From contig NC_079878.1 of assembly GCF_029227915.1 (NCBI RefSeq), positions 29,725,501 through 29,789,500 of the forward strand: 64,000 bases of DNA. The letters are read 5' to 3'. Source of the stretch: Hydractinia symbiolongicarpus (taxonomy: Eukaryota > Cnidaria > Hydrozoa > Anthoathecata > Hydractiniidae). The translations under genes and the position numbers were made by a program. The notes below the pieces were generated by a model that worked only from the letters and a program-made list of their open reading frames with translations, was not told where the DNA came from and searched no databases. Below, piece by piece: positions 10,891 through 23,340 of this stretch (its first letter is position 1; each line of letters starts with the position of its first letter).

Positions 10891-13064
10891 TCGAAAATGT
10901 TTTCATTTTTGATGAGACGCTGAATAAAAGATGTTTAATCGCCGGCAAACGAAAACCCGCGATTTCCCGTAAAAACCCGGACTCGGCCGTATAGTCAAAA
11001 GTATACAAAGAAAGTACCCAGGGAGTAAACTCATTTCCCGAACAATTTTTTAAATTATTTTTTCACCACTAAAACGCATGAGACTTGTAGTTTTCAGGAA
11101 TGTTTTCATTTTTGTTGAGACGCTGAATATAAGAAGTTTAATCGCCGGCAAACGAAAACCCGCTATTTCCCGTAAATCCCGGGCTTGGCCCGTATAGTCG
11201 AGTACATACAAAGAAAGTACCCTGTGAGTAAACTCATTTCCAGAACGATTTTTTAAATTATCTTTTCACCACTAAAACGCATGATACTTGTAGTTTTCAA
11301 AAATGTTTTCATTTTTGATGAGACGCGGAATAAAAGAAGTTTAATGGCCGGCAAACGAAAACCCGCAACTTCCCGTAAATCCCGGACTCGGCCCGTATAG
11401 TCAAAAGTATACAAAGAAAATACCCAGGAAGTAAACAAATTTCCCGAACGATTTTTTAAATTATTTTTTCACCACTAAAACGCATGAGACTTGTAGTTTT
11501 CAGGAATGTTTTCATTTTTGATGAGACGCTTAATGAAAGAAGTTTAATCGCCGGCAAACGAAAACCCGCGATTTCCCGTAAATGCCGTGCTTGGCCCGTA
11601 TAGTCGAGTATATGCGAAGAAACTACCCTGTGAGTAAACTGATTTCCAGAACGATTTTTTAAATTATCTTTTCACCATTAAAACGCACGAGACTTGTAGT
11701 TTTCAAAAATGTTTTCATTTTTGAAGAGACGCGGAATAAAAGAAGTTTAATCGCCGGCAAACGAAAACCCGCGATTTCCCGTAAATCCCGGTTCGGCCCG
11801 TATAGTCAAAAGTATACAAAGAAAGTACCCAGGTAGTAAACTCATTTCCAGAACGATTTTTTAAATTATCTTTTCACCATTAAAACGCACGAGACTTGTA
11901 GTTTTCAAAAATGTTTTCATTTTTGAAGAGACGCGGAATAAAAGAAGTTTAATCGCCGGCAAACGAAAACCCGCGATTTCCCGTTAATCCCGGACTCGGC
12001 CCATATAGTCAAAAGTATACAAAGAAATTACGCAGGGAGTAAACTCATTTCCAGAACGATTTATTAAACTATCTTTTCACCACTAAAACGCATGAGACTT
12101 GTAGTTTTCAAAAATGTGTTCATTTTTGATGAGACGCTGAATAAAAGATGTTTAATCGCCGGCAAACGAAAACCCGCGATTTCCCGTAAATCCCGGTTCG
12201 GCCCGTATAGTCAAAAGTATACAAAGAAAGTACCCAGGGAGTAAACTCATTTTCCGAACGATTTTTTAAATTATTTTTTCACCACTAAAACGCATGAGAC
12301 TTGTAGTTTTCAGGAATGTTTTCATTTTTGATGAGACGCTTAATGAAAGAAGTTTAATCGCCGGCAAACAAAAACCCGCGATTTCCCGTAAATCCCGGGC
12401 TTGGCCCGTATAGTTGAATGTATACAAAGAAAGTACCCTGTGAGTAAACTCATTTCCCGAACAATTTTTTAAATTATTTTTTCACCACTAAAACGCATGA
12501 GACTTGTAGTTTTCAAAAATGTTTTCATTTTTGATGAGACGCTGAATATAAGAAGTTTAATCGCCGGCAAACAAAAACCCGCGATTTCCCGTTAATCCCG
12601 GGCTTGGCCCGTATAGTTGAATGTATACAAAGGAAGTACCCTGTGAGTAAACTCATTTCCCGAACGATTTTTTAAATTATTTTTTCACCACTAAAACGCA
12701 TGAGAATTGTAGTTTTCAAAAATGTTTTCATTTTTGATGAGACGCTGAATATAAGAAGTTTAATCGCCGTCAAACAAAAACCCGTCATTTCCCGTTAATC
12801 CCGGACTCGGCCCGTATAGTCAAAAGTAAACAAAGAAAATACGCAGGGAGTAAACTCATTTCCAGAACGATTTTTTAAATTATCTTTTCACCACTAAAAC
12901 GCATGAGACTTGTAGTTCTCAAAAATGTTTTCATTTTTGATGAGACGCTGAATAAAAGATGTTTAATCGCCGGCAAACGAAAACCTGCGATTTCCCGTAA
13001 ATCCCGGTCTCGGCCCGTATAGTCAAAAGTATACAAAGAAAGTACCCAGGGAGTAAACTCATTT

Positions 13065-14330
13065 CCCGAACGATTTTTTAAATTATTTTTTCACCACTAA
13101 AACGCATGAGACTTGTAGTTTTCAGGAATGTTTTCATTTTTGATGAGGCGCTTAATGAAAGAAGTTTAATCGCCGGCAAACGAAAACCCGCGATTTCCCG
13201 TAAATGCCGTGCTTGGCCCGTATAGTCGAGTATATACAAAGAAAGTACCCTGTGAGTAAACTCATTTCCAGAACGATTTTTTAAATTATCTTTTCGCCAC
13301 TAAAACGCATGAGACTTGTAGTTTTCAAAAATGTTTTCATTTTTGATGAGACGGTGAATATAAGAAGTTTAATCGCCGGCAAACAAAAACCCGCGATTTC
13401 CCGTGAATCCCGTGCTTGGCCCGTATAGTCGACTACATACAAAGAAAGTACCCTGTGAGTAAACTCATTTCCAGAATGATTTTTTAAATTATTTTTTCAC
13501 CACTAAAACGCATGAGACTTGTAGTTTTCAAAAATGTTTTCATTTTTGATGAGACGCGGAATAAAAGAAGTTTAATCACCGGCAAACGAAAACCCGCAAC
13601 TTCCCGTAAATTCCGGACTCGGCCCGTATAGTCAAAAGTATACAAAGAAAATACCCAGGAAGTAAACAAATTTCCCGAACGATTTTTTAAATTATTTTTT
13701 CACCACTAAAACGCATGAGACTTGTAGTTTTCAGGAATGTTTTCATTTTTGATGAGGCGCTTAATGAAAGAAGTTTAATCGCCGGCAAACGAAAACCCGC
13801 GATTTCCCGTAAATGCCGTGCTTGGCCCGTATAGTCGAGTATATACAAAGAAAGTACCCTGTGAGTAAACTCATTTCCAGAACGATTTTTTAAATTATCT
13901 TTTCGCCACTAAAACGCATGAGACTTGTAGTTTTCAAAAATGTTTTCATTTTTGATGAGACGGTGAATATAAGAAGTTTAATCGCCGGCAAACAAAAACC
14001 CGCGATTTCCCGTGGATCCCGTGCTTGGCCCGTATAGTCGAGTACATACAAAGAAAGTACCCTGTGAGTAAACTCATTTCCAGAATGATTTTTTAAATTA
14101 TTTTTTCACCACTAAAACGCATGAGACTTGTAGTTTTCAAAAATGTTTTCATTTTTGATGAGACGCGGAATAAAAGAAGTTTAATCACCGGCAAACGAAA
14201 ACCCGCAACTTCCCGTAAATCCCGGACTCGGCCCGTATAGTCAAAAGTATACAAAGAAAATACCCAGGAAGTAAACAAATTTCCCGAACGATTTTTTAAA
14301 TTATTTTTTCACCACTAAAACGCATGAGAC
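13065..14330 (+). repeat. Three-monomer tandem duplication, offset 609
   Basis: The 609-bp unit from about 13065 recurs from about 13674. Private markers are gatgaggcgc (13.15 and 13.76 kb), cttttcgccac, acggtgaatataag and ccagaatgattt. I noted three substitutions: cgtgaatcc/cgtggatcc, gactacatac/gagtacatac and attccgg/atcccgg. The match ends near 14330, where the third unit reads cttttagttttc. Confidence 0.85.
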
Positions 14331-14834
14331 TTTTAGTTTTCAGGAATGTTTTCATTTTTGATGAGACGCTTAATGAAAGAAGTTTAATCGCCGGCAAACC
14401 AAAACCCGCGATTTCCCGTAAATGCCGTGCTTGGCCCGTATAGTCGAGTATATGCAAAGAAAGTACCCTGTGAGTAAACTCATTTCCAGAACGATTTTTT
14501 AAATTATCTTTTCACCATTAAAACGCACGAGACTTGTAGTTTTCAAAAATGTTTTAATTTTTGATGAGACGCGGAATATAAGAAGTTTAATCGCCGGCAA
14601 ACGAAAACCCGCTATTTCCCGTAAATCCCGGGCTTGGCCCGTATAGTCGAGTACATACAAAGAAAGTACCCTGTGAGTAAACTCATTTCCAGAACGATTT
14701 TTTAAATTATCTTTTCACCACTAAAACGCATGATACTTGTAGTTTTCAAAAACGTTTTCATTTTTGATGAGACGTGGAATAAAAGAAGTTTAATCGCCGG
14801 CAAACGAAAACCCGCAACTTCCCGTAAATCCCAG

Positions 14835-14900
14835 ACTCGGCCCGTATAGTCAAAAGTATACAAAGAAACTCGGCCCGTATAGTCAAAAGTATACAAAGAA
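14835..14900 (+). repeat. 33-bp internal duplication in a monomer (1 of 4)
   Basis: The 33-base segment starting actcggcccg and ending caaagaa is present twice in a row, 14835-14867 and 14868-14900, enlarging this monomer to about 236 bp. The same event marks three more monomers downstream, which also share the gcatgatacttg or gcaatatacttg variant in most copies. Confidence 0.93.
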
Positions 14901-15476
14901 AGTACCCTGGGAGTAAACTCATTTCCAGAACGATTTTTTAAATTATCTTTTCACCACTAAAACGCATGAGAATTGTAGTTTTCAAAAATGTTTTCATTTT
15001 TGATGAGACTCTGAATAAAAGAAGTTTAATCGCCGGCAAACGAAAACCCGCGAATTCCCGTAAATCCTGGACTCGGCCCGTATAGTCAAAAGTATACAAA
15101 GAAAATACCCAGGGAGTGAACACATTTCCAGAACGATTTTTTAAATTATTTTTTCACCACTAAAACGCATGAGACTTGTAGTTTTCAGGAATGTTTTCAT
15201 TTTTGTTGAGACGCTGAATATAAGAAGTTTAATCGCCGGCAAACGAAAACCCGCTATTTCCCGTAAATCCCGGGCTTGGCCCGTATAGTCGAGTACATAC
15301 AAAGAAAGTACCCTGTGAGTAAACTCATTTCCAGAACGATTTTTTAAATTATCTTTTCACCACTAAAACGCATGATACTTGTAGTTTTCAAAAATGTTTT
15401 CATTTTTGATGAGACGCGGAATAAAAGAAGTTTAATCGCCGGCAAACGAAAACCCGCAACTTCCCGTAAATCCCGG

Positions 15477-15542
15477 ACTCGGCCCGTATAGTCAAAAGTA
15501 TACAAAGAAACTCGGCCCGTATAGTCAAAAGTATACAAAGAA
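15477..15542 (+). repeat. 33-bp internal duplication in a monomer (2 of 4)
   Basis: Units 15477-15509 and 15510-15542 are identical. The monomer is otherwise like the one at 14835, with gcatgatacttg upstream, and both are followed by a monomer with gagaattgtag and gactctgaataaaag. Confidence 0.93.
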
Positions 15543-16321
15543 AGTACCCTGCGAGTAAACTCATTTCCAGAACGATTTTTTAAATTATCTTTTCACCACT
15601 AAAACGCATGAGAATTGTAGTTTTCAAAAATGTTTTCATTTTTGATGAGACTCTGAATAAAAGAAGTTTAATCGCCGGCAAACGAAAACCCGCGATTTCC
15701 CGTAAATCCCGGACTCGGCCCGTATAGTCAAAAGTATACAAAGAAAGTACCCTGCGAATAAACTCATTTCCAGAACGATTTTTTAAATTATCTTTTCACC
15801 ACTAAAACGCATGAGAATTGAAGTTTTCAAAAATGTTTTCATTTTTGATGAGACTCTGAATAAAAGAAGTTTAATCGCCGGCAAACGAAAACCCGCGAAT
15901 TCCCGTAAATCCTGGACTCGGCCCGTATAGTCAAAAGTATACAAAGAAAATACCCAGGGAGTAAACACATTTCCCGAACGATTTTTTAAATTATTTTTTC
16001 ACCACTAAAACGCATGAGACTTGTAGTTTTCAGGAATGTTTTCATTTTTGATGAGACGTTTAATGAAAGAAGTTTAATCGCCGGCAAACGAAAACCCGCG
16101 ATTTCCCTGAAATGCCGTGCTTGGCCCGTATAGTCGAGTATATACAAAGAAAGTACCCTGTGAGTAAACTCATTTCCAGAACGATTTTTTAAATTATCTT
16201 TTCACCACTAAAACGCATGAGACTTGTAGTTTTCAGGAATGTTTTCATTTTTGATGAGTCGCGGAATAAAAGAAGTTTAATCGCCGGCAAACGAAAACCC
16301 GCAACTTCCCGTAAATCCCGG

Positions 16322-16387
16322 ACTCGGCCCGTATAGTCAAAAGTATACAAAGAAACTCGGCCCGTATAGTCAAAAGTATACAAAGAA
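16322..16387 (+). repeat. 33-bp internal duplication in a monomer (3 of 4)
   Basis: Units 16322-16354 and 16355-16387 are identical. This copy has the ordinary gcatgagacttg and a caggaatg upstream, so part of the monomer has been exchanged relative to the other three carriers. Confidence 0.93.
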
Positions 16388-17571
16388 AGTACCCTGCGAG
16401 TAAACTCATTTCCAGAACGGTTTTTTAAATTATCTTTTCACCACTAAAACGCATGAGAATTGTAGTTTTCAAAAATGTTTTCATTTTTGATGAGACTCTG
16501 AATAAAAGAAGTTTAATCGCCGGCAAACGAAAACCCGCAAAATCCCGTAAATCCTGGACTCGGCCGTATAGTCAAAAGTAAACAAAGAAAATACCCAGGG
16601 AGTAAACACATTTCCCGAACGATTTTTTAAATTATTTTTTCACCACTAAAACGCATGAGACTTGTAGTTTTCAGGAATGTTTTCATTTTTGATGAGACGT
16701 TTAATGAAAGAAGTTTAATCGCCGGCAAACGAAAACCCGCGATTTCCCTGAAATGCCGTGCTTGGCCCGTATAGTCGAGTATATACAAAGAAAGTACCCT
16801 GTGAGTAAACTCATTTCCAGAACGATTTTTTAAATTATCTTTTCACCACTAAAACGCATGAGACTTGTAGTTTTCGAAAATGTTTTCATTTTTGATGAGA
16901 CGCTGAATAAAAGATGTTTAATCGCCGGCAAACGAAAACCCGCGATTTACCGTAAATCCCGGACTCGGCCCGTATAGTCAAAAGTATACAAAGAAAATAC
17001 CCAGGAAGTAAACAAATTTCCCGAACGATTTTTTAAATTATTTTTTCACCACTAAAACGCATGAGACTTGTAGTTTTCAGGAATGTTTTCATCCTTGATG
17101 AGACGCTTAATGAAAGAAGTTTAATCGCCGGCAAACGAAAACCCGCGATTTCCCGTAAATGCCGTGCTTGGCCCGTATAGTCGAGGATATGCAAAGAAAG
17201 TACCCTGTGAGTAAACTCATTTCCAGAACGATTTTTTAAATTATCTTTTCACCATTAAAACGCACGAGACTTGTAGTTTTCAAAAATGTTTTAATTTTTG
17301 ATGAGACGCGGAATATAAGAAGTATAATCGCCGGCAAACGAAAACCCGCTATTTCCCGTAAATCCCGGGCTTGGTCCGTATAGTCGAGTACATACAAAGA
17401 AAGTACCCTGTGAGTAAACTCATTTCCAGAACGATTTTTTAAATTATCTTTTCACCACTAAAACGCAATATACTTGTAGTTTTCAAAAATGTTTTCATTT
17501 TTGATGAGACGCGGAATAAAAGAAGTTTAATCGCCGGCAAACGAAAACCCGCAACTTCCCGTAAATCCCGG

Positions 17572-17637
17572 ACTCGGCCCGTATAGTCAAAAGTATACAA
17601 AGAAACTCGGCTCGTATAGTCAAAAGTATACAAAGAA
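17572..17637 (+). repeat. 33-bp internal duplication in a monomer (4 of 4)
   Basis: Units 17572-17604 and 17605-17637. The second unit has one substitution (ctcggctcg), so it has aged since the duplication. Upstream the monomer reads gcaatatacttg. This is the last carrier in the window. Confidence 0.93.
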
Positions 17638-17819
17638 AGTACCCAGGGAGTAAACTCATTTTCCGAACGATTTTTTAAATTATTTTTTCACCACTAAAAC
17701 GCATGAGACTTGTAGTTTTCAGGAATGTTTTCATTTTTGATGAGACGCTTAATGAAAGAAGTTTAATCGCCAGCAAACAAAAACCCGCGATTTCCCGTAA
17801 ATCCCGGGCTTGGCCCGTA

Positions 17820-20310
17820 TAGTTGATTGTATACAAAGAAAGTACCCTGTGAGTAAACTCATTTCCCGAACAATTTTTTAAATTATTTTTTCACCACTAA
17901 AACGCATGAGACTTGTAGTTTTCAAAAATGTCTTCATTTTTGATGAGACGCTGAATATAACAAGTTTAATCGCCGGCAAACAAAAACCCGCGATTTCCCG
18001 TTAATCCCGGGCTTGGCCCGTATAGTTGAATGTATTCAAAGAAAGTACGCTGTGAGTAATCTCATTTCCCGAACGATTTTTTAGATTATTTTTTCACCAC
18101 TAAAACGCATGAGAATTGTAGTTTTTAAAAATGTTTTCATTTTTGATGAGACGCTGAATATAAGAAGTTTAATCGCCGGCAAACAAAAACCCGCCATTTC
18201 CCGTTAATCCCGGACTCGGCCCGTATAGTCAAAAGTATACAAAGAAAATACGCAGGGAGTAAACTCATTTCCAGAACGATTTTTTAAATTATCTTTTCAC
18301 CACTAAAACGCATGAGACTTGTAGTTTTCAAAAATGTTTTCATTTTTGATGAGACGCTGAATAAAAGATGTTTAATCGCCGGCAAACGAAAACCCGCGAT
18401 TTCCCGTAAATCCCGGTCTCGGCCCGTATAGTCAAAAGTATACAAAGAAAGTACCCAGGGAGTAAACTCATTTCCCGAACGATTTTTTAAATTATTTTTT
18501 CACCACTAAAACGCATGAGACTTGTAGTTTTCAGGAATGTTTTCATTTTTGATGAGGCGATTAATGAAAGAAGTTTAATCGCCGCCAAACGAAAACCCGC
18601 GATTTCCCGTAAATGCCGTGCTTGGCCCGTATAGTCGAGTATATACAAAGAAAGTACCCTGTGAGTAAACTCATTTCCAGAACGATTTTTTAAATTATCT
18701 TTTCACCACTAAAACGCATGAGACTTGTAGTTTTCAAAAATGTTTTCATTTTTGATGAGACGCGGAATAAAAGAAGTTTAATCGCCGGCAAACGAAAACC
18801 CGCGATTTCCCGTTAATCCCAGACTCGGCCCGTATAGTCAAAAGTATACAAAGAAAATACGCAGGGAGTAAACTCATTTCCAGAACGATTTTTTAAATTA
18901 TCTTTTCACAACTAAAACGCATGAGACTTGTAGTTTTCAAAAATGTTTTCATTTTTGATGAGACGCTGAATAAAAGATGTTTAATCGCCGGCAAAAGAAA
19001 ACCCGCGATTTCCCGTAAATCCCGGACTCGGCCCGTATAGTCAAAAGTATACAAAGAAAGTACCCAGGGAGTAAACTCATTTCCCGAACGATTTTTTAAA
19101 TTACTTTTTCACCACTAAAACGCATGAGACTTGTAGTTTTCAGGAATGTTTTCATTTTTGATGAGACGCTGAATAAAAGATGTTTAATCGCCGGCAAACG
19201 AAAACCCGCGATTTCCCGTAAATCCCGGTTCGGCCCGTATAGTCAAAAGTATACAAAGAAAGTACCCAGGGAGTAAACTCATTTTCCGAACGATTTTTTA
19301 AATTATTTTTTCACCACTAAAACGCATGAGACTTGTAGTTTTCAGGAATGTTTTCATTTTTGATGAGACGCTTAATGAAAGAAGTTTAATCGCCAGCAAA
19401 CAAAAACCCGCGATTTCCCGTAAATCCCGGGCTTGGCCCGTATAGTTGATTGTATACAAAGAAAGTACGCAGGGAGTAAACTCATTTCCAGAACGATTTT
19501 TTAAATTATCTTTTCACCACTAAAACGCATGAGACTTGTAGTTTTCAAAAATGTTTTCATTTTTGATGAGACGCTGAATAAAAGATGTTTAATTGCCGGC
19601 AAAAGAAAACCCGCGATTTCCCGTAAATCCCGGACTCGGCCCGTATAGTCAAAAGTATACAAAGAAAGTACCCTGTGAGTAAACTCATTTCCAGAACGAT
19701 TTTTTAAATTATCTTTTCACCACTAAAACGCATGAGACTTGTAGTTTTCAGGAATGTTTTCATTTTTGATGAGACGCTGAATAAAAGATGTTTAATCGCC
19801 GGCAAACGAAAACCCGCGATTTCCCGTAAATCCCGGTTCGGCCCGTATAGTCAAAAGTATACAAAGAAAGTACCCAGGGAGTAAACTCATTTCCCGAACG
19901 ATTTTTTAAATTACTTTTTCACCACTAAAACGCATGAGACTTGTAGTTTTCAGGAATGTTTTCATTTTTGATGAGACGCTTAATGAAAGAAGTTTAATCG
20001 CCGGCAAACGAAAACCCGCGATTTCCCCTAAATCCCGGGCTTGGCCCGTATAGTCGAATGTATACAAAGAAAGTACCCTGTGAGTAAACTCATTTCCCGA
20101 ACGATTTTTTAAATTATTTTTTCACCACTAAAAGGCATGAGACTTGTAGTTTTCAAAAATGTTTTCATTTTTGATGCGACGCTGAATATAAGAAGTTTAA
20201 TCGCCGGCGAACAAAAACCCGCGTTTTCCCGTAAATCCCGTGCTTGGCCCGTACAGTCGAGTACATACAAAGAAAGTACCCTGTGAGTAAACTCATTTCC
20301 TGAACGATTT
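17820..20310 (+). repeat. Block shared across the retrotransposon, left copy
   Basis: Rare markers here recur to the right of the transposon. gttgattgtatac, ctgaatataacaag, gtacgctgtgag and gatgaggcg with gccgccaaac match at offset 7438 falling to 7426. gatgcgacgctg, ggcgaacaaaaa and gtacagtcgag match at offset 6616. The drop of 810 bp between the two offsets means this copy has four monomers, around 19.0-19.9 kb, that the right copy lacks. Confidence 0.75.
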
Positions 20311-20940
20311 TTTAAATTATCTTTTCACCACTAAAACGCATGAGACTTGTAGTTTTCAAAAATGTTTTCATTTTTGATGAGACGCGGAATAAAAGAAGTT
20401 TAATCGCCGGCAAACGAAAACCCGCAACTTCCCGTAAATCCCGGACTCGGCCCGTATAGTCAAAAGTATACAAAGAAAATACCCAGGGAGTAAACACATT
20501 TCCCGAACGATTTTTTAAATTATTTTTTCACTACTAAAACGCATGAGACTTGTAGTTTTCAGGAATGTTTTCATTTTTGATGAGACGCTTAATGAAAGAA
20601 GTTTAATCGCCGGCAAACGAAAACCCGCGATTTCCCGTAAATGCCGTGCTTGGCCCGTATAGTCGAGTATATACAAAGAAAGTACCCTGTGAGTAAACTC
20701 ATTTCCAGAACGATTTTTTAAATTATCTTTTCACCACTAAAACGCATGAGACTTGTAGTTTTCAAAAATGTTTTCATTTTTGATGAGACGCGGAATAAAA
20801 GAAGTTTAATCGCCGGCAAACGAAAACCCGCGATTTCCCGTTAATCCCGGATTCGGCCCGTATAGTCAAAAGTACACAAAGAAAATACTCAGGGAGTAAA
20901 CTCATTTCCCGAACGATTTTTTAAATTATTTTTTCACCAC

Positions 20941-21000
20941 TAAAACGTATGAGACTTGTAGTTTTCAAATTTCATTTTTGGTGAGACGCTGAATAAAAAA
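20941..21000 (+). repeat. Monomer with 5-bp deletion in the hairpin segment
   Basis: The text reads gttttcaaatttcatttttg where most monomers have gttttcaaaaatgttttcat and so on, a loss of five bases that removes one arm of the dyad. gtgagacgct and the extra A run in aataaaaaaag are also private to this unit. Confidence 0.7.
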
Positions 21001-22018
21001 AGTTTAATCGCCGGCAAACGAAAACCCGCGATTTCCCGTAAATCCCGACTCGGCCCGTATAGTCAAAAGTATACAAAGAAAGTACCCTGCGAGTAAACTC
21101 ATTTCCAGAACGATTTTTTAAATTATCTTTTCACCACTAAAACGCATGAGACTTGTAGTTTTCAAAAATGTTTTCATTTTTGATGAGACTCTGCATAAAA
21201 GAAGTTTAATCGCCGGCAAACGAAAACCTGCGAATTCCCGTAAATCCTGGACTCGGCCCGTATAGTCAAAAGTATACAAAGAAAATACCCAGGGAGTAAA
21301 CACATTTCCCGAACGATTTTTTAAATTACTTTGTCACCAGTAAAACGCATGAGACTTGTAGTTTTCAGGAATGTTTTCATTTTTGATGAGACGTTTAATG
21401 AAAGAAGTTTAATCGCCGGCAAACGAAAACCCGTGATTTCCCGTAAATGCCGTGCTTGGCCCGTATAGTCGAGTATATACAAAGAAAGTACCCTGTGAGT
21501 AAAATCATTTCCAGAACGATTTTTTAAATTATTTTTTCACCACTAAAACGCATGAGACTTGTAGTTTTCAAAAATGTTTTCATTTTTGATGAGACGCGGA
21601 ATAAAAGAAGTTAATCGCCGGCAAACGAAAACCCGCGATTTCCCGTTAATCCCGGACTCGGCCCATATAGTCAAAAGTATACAAAGAAATTACGCAGGGA
21701 GTAAACTCATTTCCAGAACGATTTATTAAATTATCTTTTCACCACTAAAACGCATGAGACTTGTAGTTTTCAAAAATGTTTTCATTTTTGATGAGACGCT
21801 GAATAAAAGATGTTTAATCGCCGGCAAACGAAAACCCGCGATTTCCCGTAAATCCCGGACTCGGCCCGTATAGTCAAAAGTATACAAAGAAAATACCCAG
21901 GAAGTAAACAAATTTCCCGAACGATTTTTTAAATTATTTTTTCACCACTAAAACGCATGAGACTTGTAGTTTTCAGGAATGTTTTCATTTTTGATGAGAC
22001 GCTTAATGAAAGAAGTTT

Positions 22019-23194
22019 ATGTTCTCGAAAGTGCGAGGAGCATTAGATGCCAAACAAAAAGTTGTAGCTATCTTTATGGATCTATCAAAAGCCTTTGACT
22101 GTATTAGCCATGATCTTCTCATAGCGAAGTTATATGCCTATGGTTTAAGTTTTTCGGCTTTAAAACTTGTGGCTAGCTATCTGAAAAATAGGAAGCAACG
22201 TATCAGACTGGCAAACTCTTTTAGCGAATGGCTTGAAATGACTTTCGGTGTCCCTCAAGGATCTGTGCTAGGACCTCTCCTTTTCAACATCTTTTTAAAT
22301 GATTTTTTATCTTTTGTCACCAGCGATATATGCAATTATGCTGACGATAACACGATTTATGTTATAGGAAACTCTGAGGAAAATATTTTGTACGAGCTTG
22401 AAAATGAGATGAGAACTGTCTCAACATGGTTTAGGTTAAACTGCTTACAACTGAATGAAAGGAAGTGTCATTTTATGTTTTTCGGTAGCAACACACAATG
22501 TTTTCTACAAGTTAATATCAATGGAACAGCTGTGCAATGCTCTTCGGAGGAAAAACTTCTTGGTATTACAATAGACAATATGTTGACTTTTAGCAAACAC
22601 GTTGAAGATTTGTGCAAGAAAGCAAGCAATAAATTAAATGCTCTTGTTAGATTATCACCGTATATGGATCAACAAAAATTATATCTCATATTAAATTCTT
22701 TTATTTTATCTCAGTTTGGTTACTGTCCTTTACTTTGGATGTTTTGTAACCGTACTTCTAACAATTCCATCAATAGAATCCATAGTAGAGCCCTTCGTGT
22801 AATAACTAATGATTATAGCTCTTCATTTCAAGACCTATTGGATAAAACTGGAACTGTTAGTGTACATCACCGTAATTTGATTATTTTATTAAAGGAATTA
22901 TATAAAGTCAAAAATAATACCAATCCTGATATTATGTCCGAAGTATTTATTCTTAACAAAAATAGGTACTCGAATCGTATTAATTCAGAGTTTTTTCGAG
23001 GTAGAGCACAAACTGTAAAATATGGCTTGGAAACTGTAACCTTCAGAGGACCGCAGCTATGGGCAACTCTACCAAAATCTATTCAAGAAGCGCCATGCAT
23101 TTCAACGTTTGTAAGTTGTCTAAAAAAATGGAAAGGCTTAACTTGTCAGTGTCGTCTTTGTAGATTGTATATTCACAATTTAGGATACATATAG
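22019..23194 (+). CDS. Reverse transcriptase, C-terminal part of a LINE ORF2 (5'-truncated)
   Basis: This 391-codon frame encodes most of the polymerase of a non-LTR retrotransposon, which in the intact element copies its own RNA onto a nicked chromosome. Visible motifs are DLSKAFD (residues 21-27, first catalytic Asp at 21), GVPQGSVLGPLLFN (77-90), the catalytic YADD (107-110), LQLNERKCHFM (123-133) and LLGITID (160-166). A thumb and connection region follows, ending in a CxCxxC cluster at C376, C378 and C381 before YIHNLGYI. A CRLC-type C-terminal end like this is known from Jockey/CR1-type LINEs of invertebrates. The natural N-terminus (endonuclease and early RT fingers) is absent. The apparent ATG is accidental: its A belongs to the satellite and its TG to the element. 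No stop or frameshift is seen, but the product would not support retrotransposition alone. Clade assignment beyond Jockey/CR1-like is uncertain. Confidence 0.93.
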   Translation: MFSKVRGALDAKQKVVAIFMDLSKAFDCISHDLLIAKLYAYGLSFSALKLVASYLKNRKQRIRLANSFSEWLEMTFGVPQGSVLGPLLFNIFLNDFLSFVTSDICNYADDNTIYVIGNSEENILYELENEMRTVSTWFRLNCLQLNERKCHFMFFGSNTQCFLQVNINGTAVQCSSEEKLLGITIDNMLTFSKHVEDLCKKASNKLNALVRLSPYMDQQKLYLILNSFILSQFGYCPLLWMFCNRTSNNSINRIHSRALRVITNDYSSSFQDLLDKTGTVSVHHRNLIILLKELYKVKNNTNPDIMSEVFILNKNRYSNRINSEFFRGRAQTVKYGLETVTFRGPQLWATLPKSIQEAPCISTFVSCLKKWKGLTCQCRLCRLYIHNLGYI

Positions 23195-23327
23195 AAATAA
23201 GATCACCTTTTGAGGTTAAATTCTTTTTAGTTTATTTATTATTTTTAATTTATATTTGTTAGTTACATGAAGTCGATTTTAATTAGTCAGTTTTTTTAAA
23301 TATGACTATTTTTATTGTATTTTCGAC

Positions 23328-23333
23328 AATAAA
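23328..23333 (+). promoter_or_regulatory. Polyadenylation signal AATAAA of the retrotransposon
   Basis: A canonical AATAAA lies 133 bases after the stop codon and just before the A-rich tail, the position expected for the 3' end of a LINE transcript. A second hexamer at 23342-23347 lies inside the tail itself. Confidence 0.6.
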
Positions 23334-23340
23334 TAATGTG

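Larger units (their letters stand above)
1..22019 (+). repeat. 203-bp satellite array, left arm
   Basis: About 108 head-to-tail copies of a 203-bp monomer fill this stretch, starting and ending inside copies. The phrase aatcgccggc recurs every 202-203 bp (139, 341, 544, 747, 950 and on). Each unit then carries, in order, cccgtaaatcccgg or a variant, gtatagtc, tacaaagaaa, gagtaaactcatttcc, gaacgattttttaaatta, caccactaaaacgcatgaga, cttgtagttttc, an A/T-rich segment ending catttttgatgagac, and aagttt. Copies differ by scattered substitutions that define types, and types recur in blocks, so higher-order repeats lie on top of the basic period. Because 203 is not a multiple of three, no reading frame persists across monomers. 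I see no host gene in it. It ends at 22019, where a retrotransposon interrupts it exactly at a monomer boundary. Confidence 0.97.

Noticed and set aside
1-22019. CRISPR array
   Set aside because: The whole 203-bp unit is repeated with no unique spacers of 25-45 bp, and there are no cas genes.
22019-23194. Group II intron, retron or retroviral polymerase
   Set aside because: The order of motifs, the YADD with following NTIY, the CxCxxC C-terminus, the 3' UTR with A-rich tail and the lack of long terminal repeats, protease or integrase fit a LINE. No intron RNA domains are seen.
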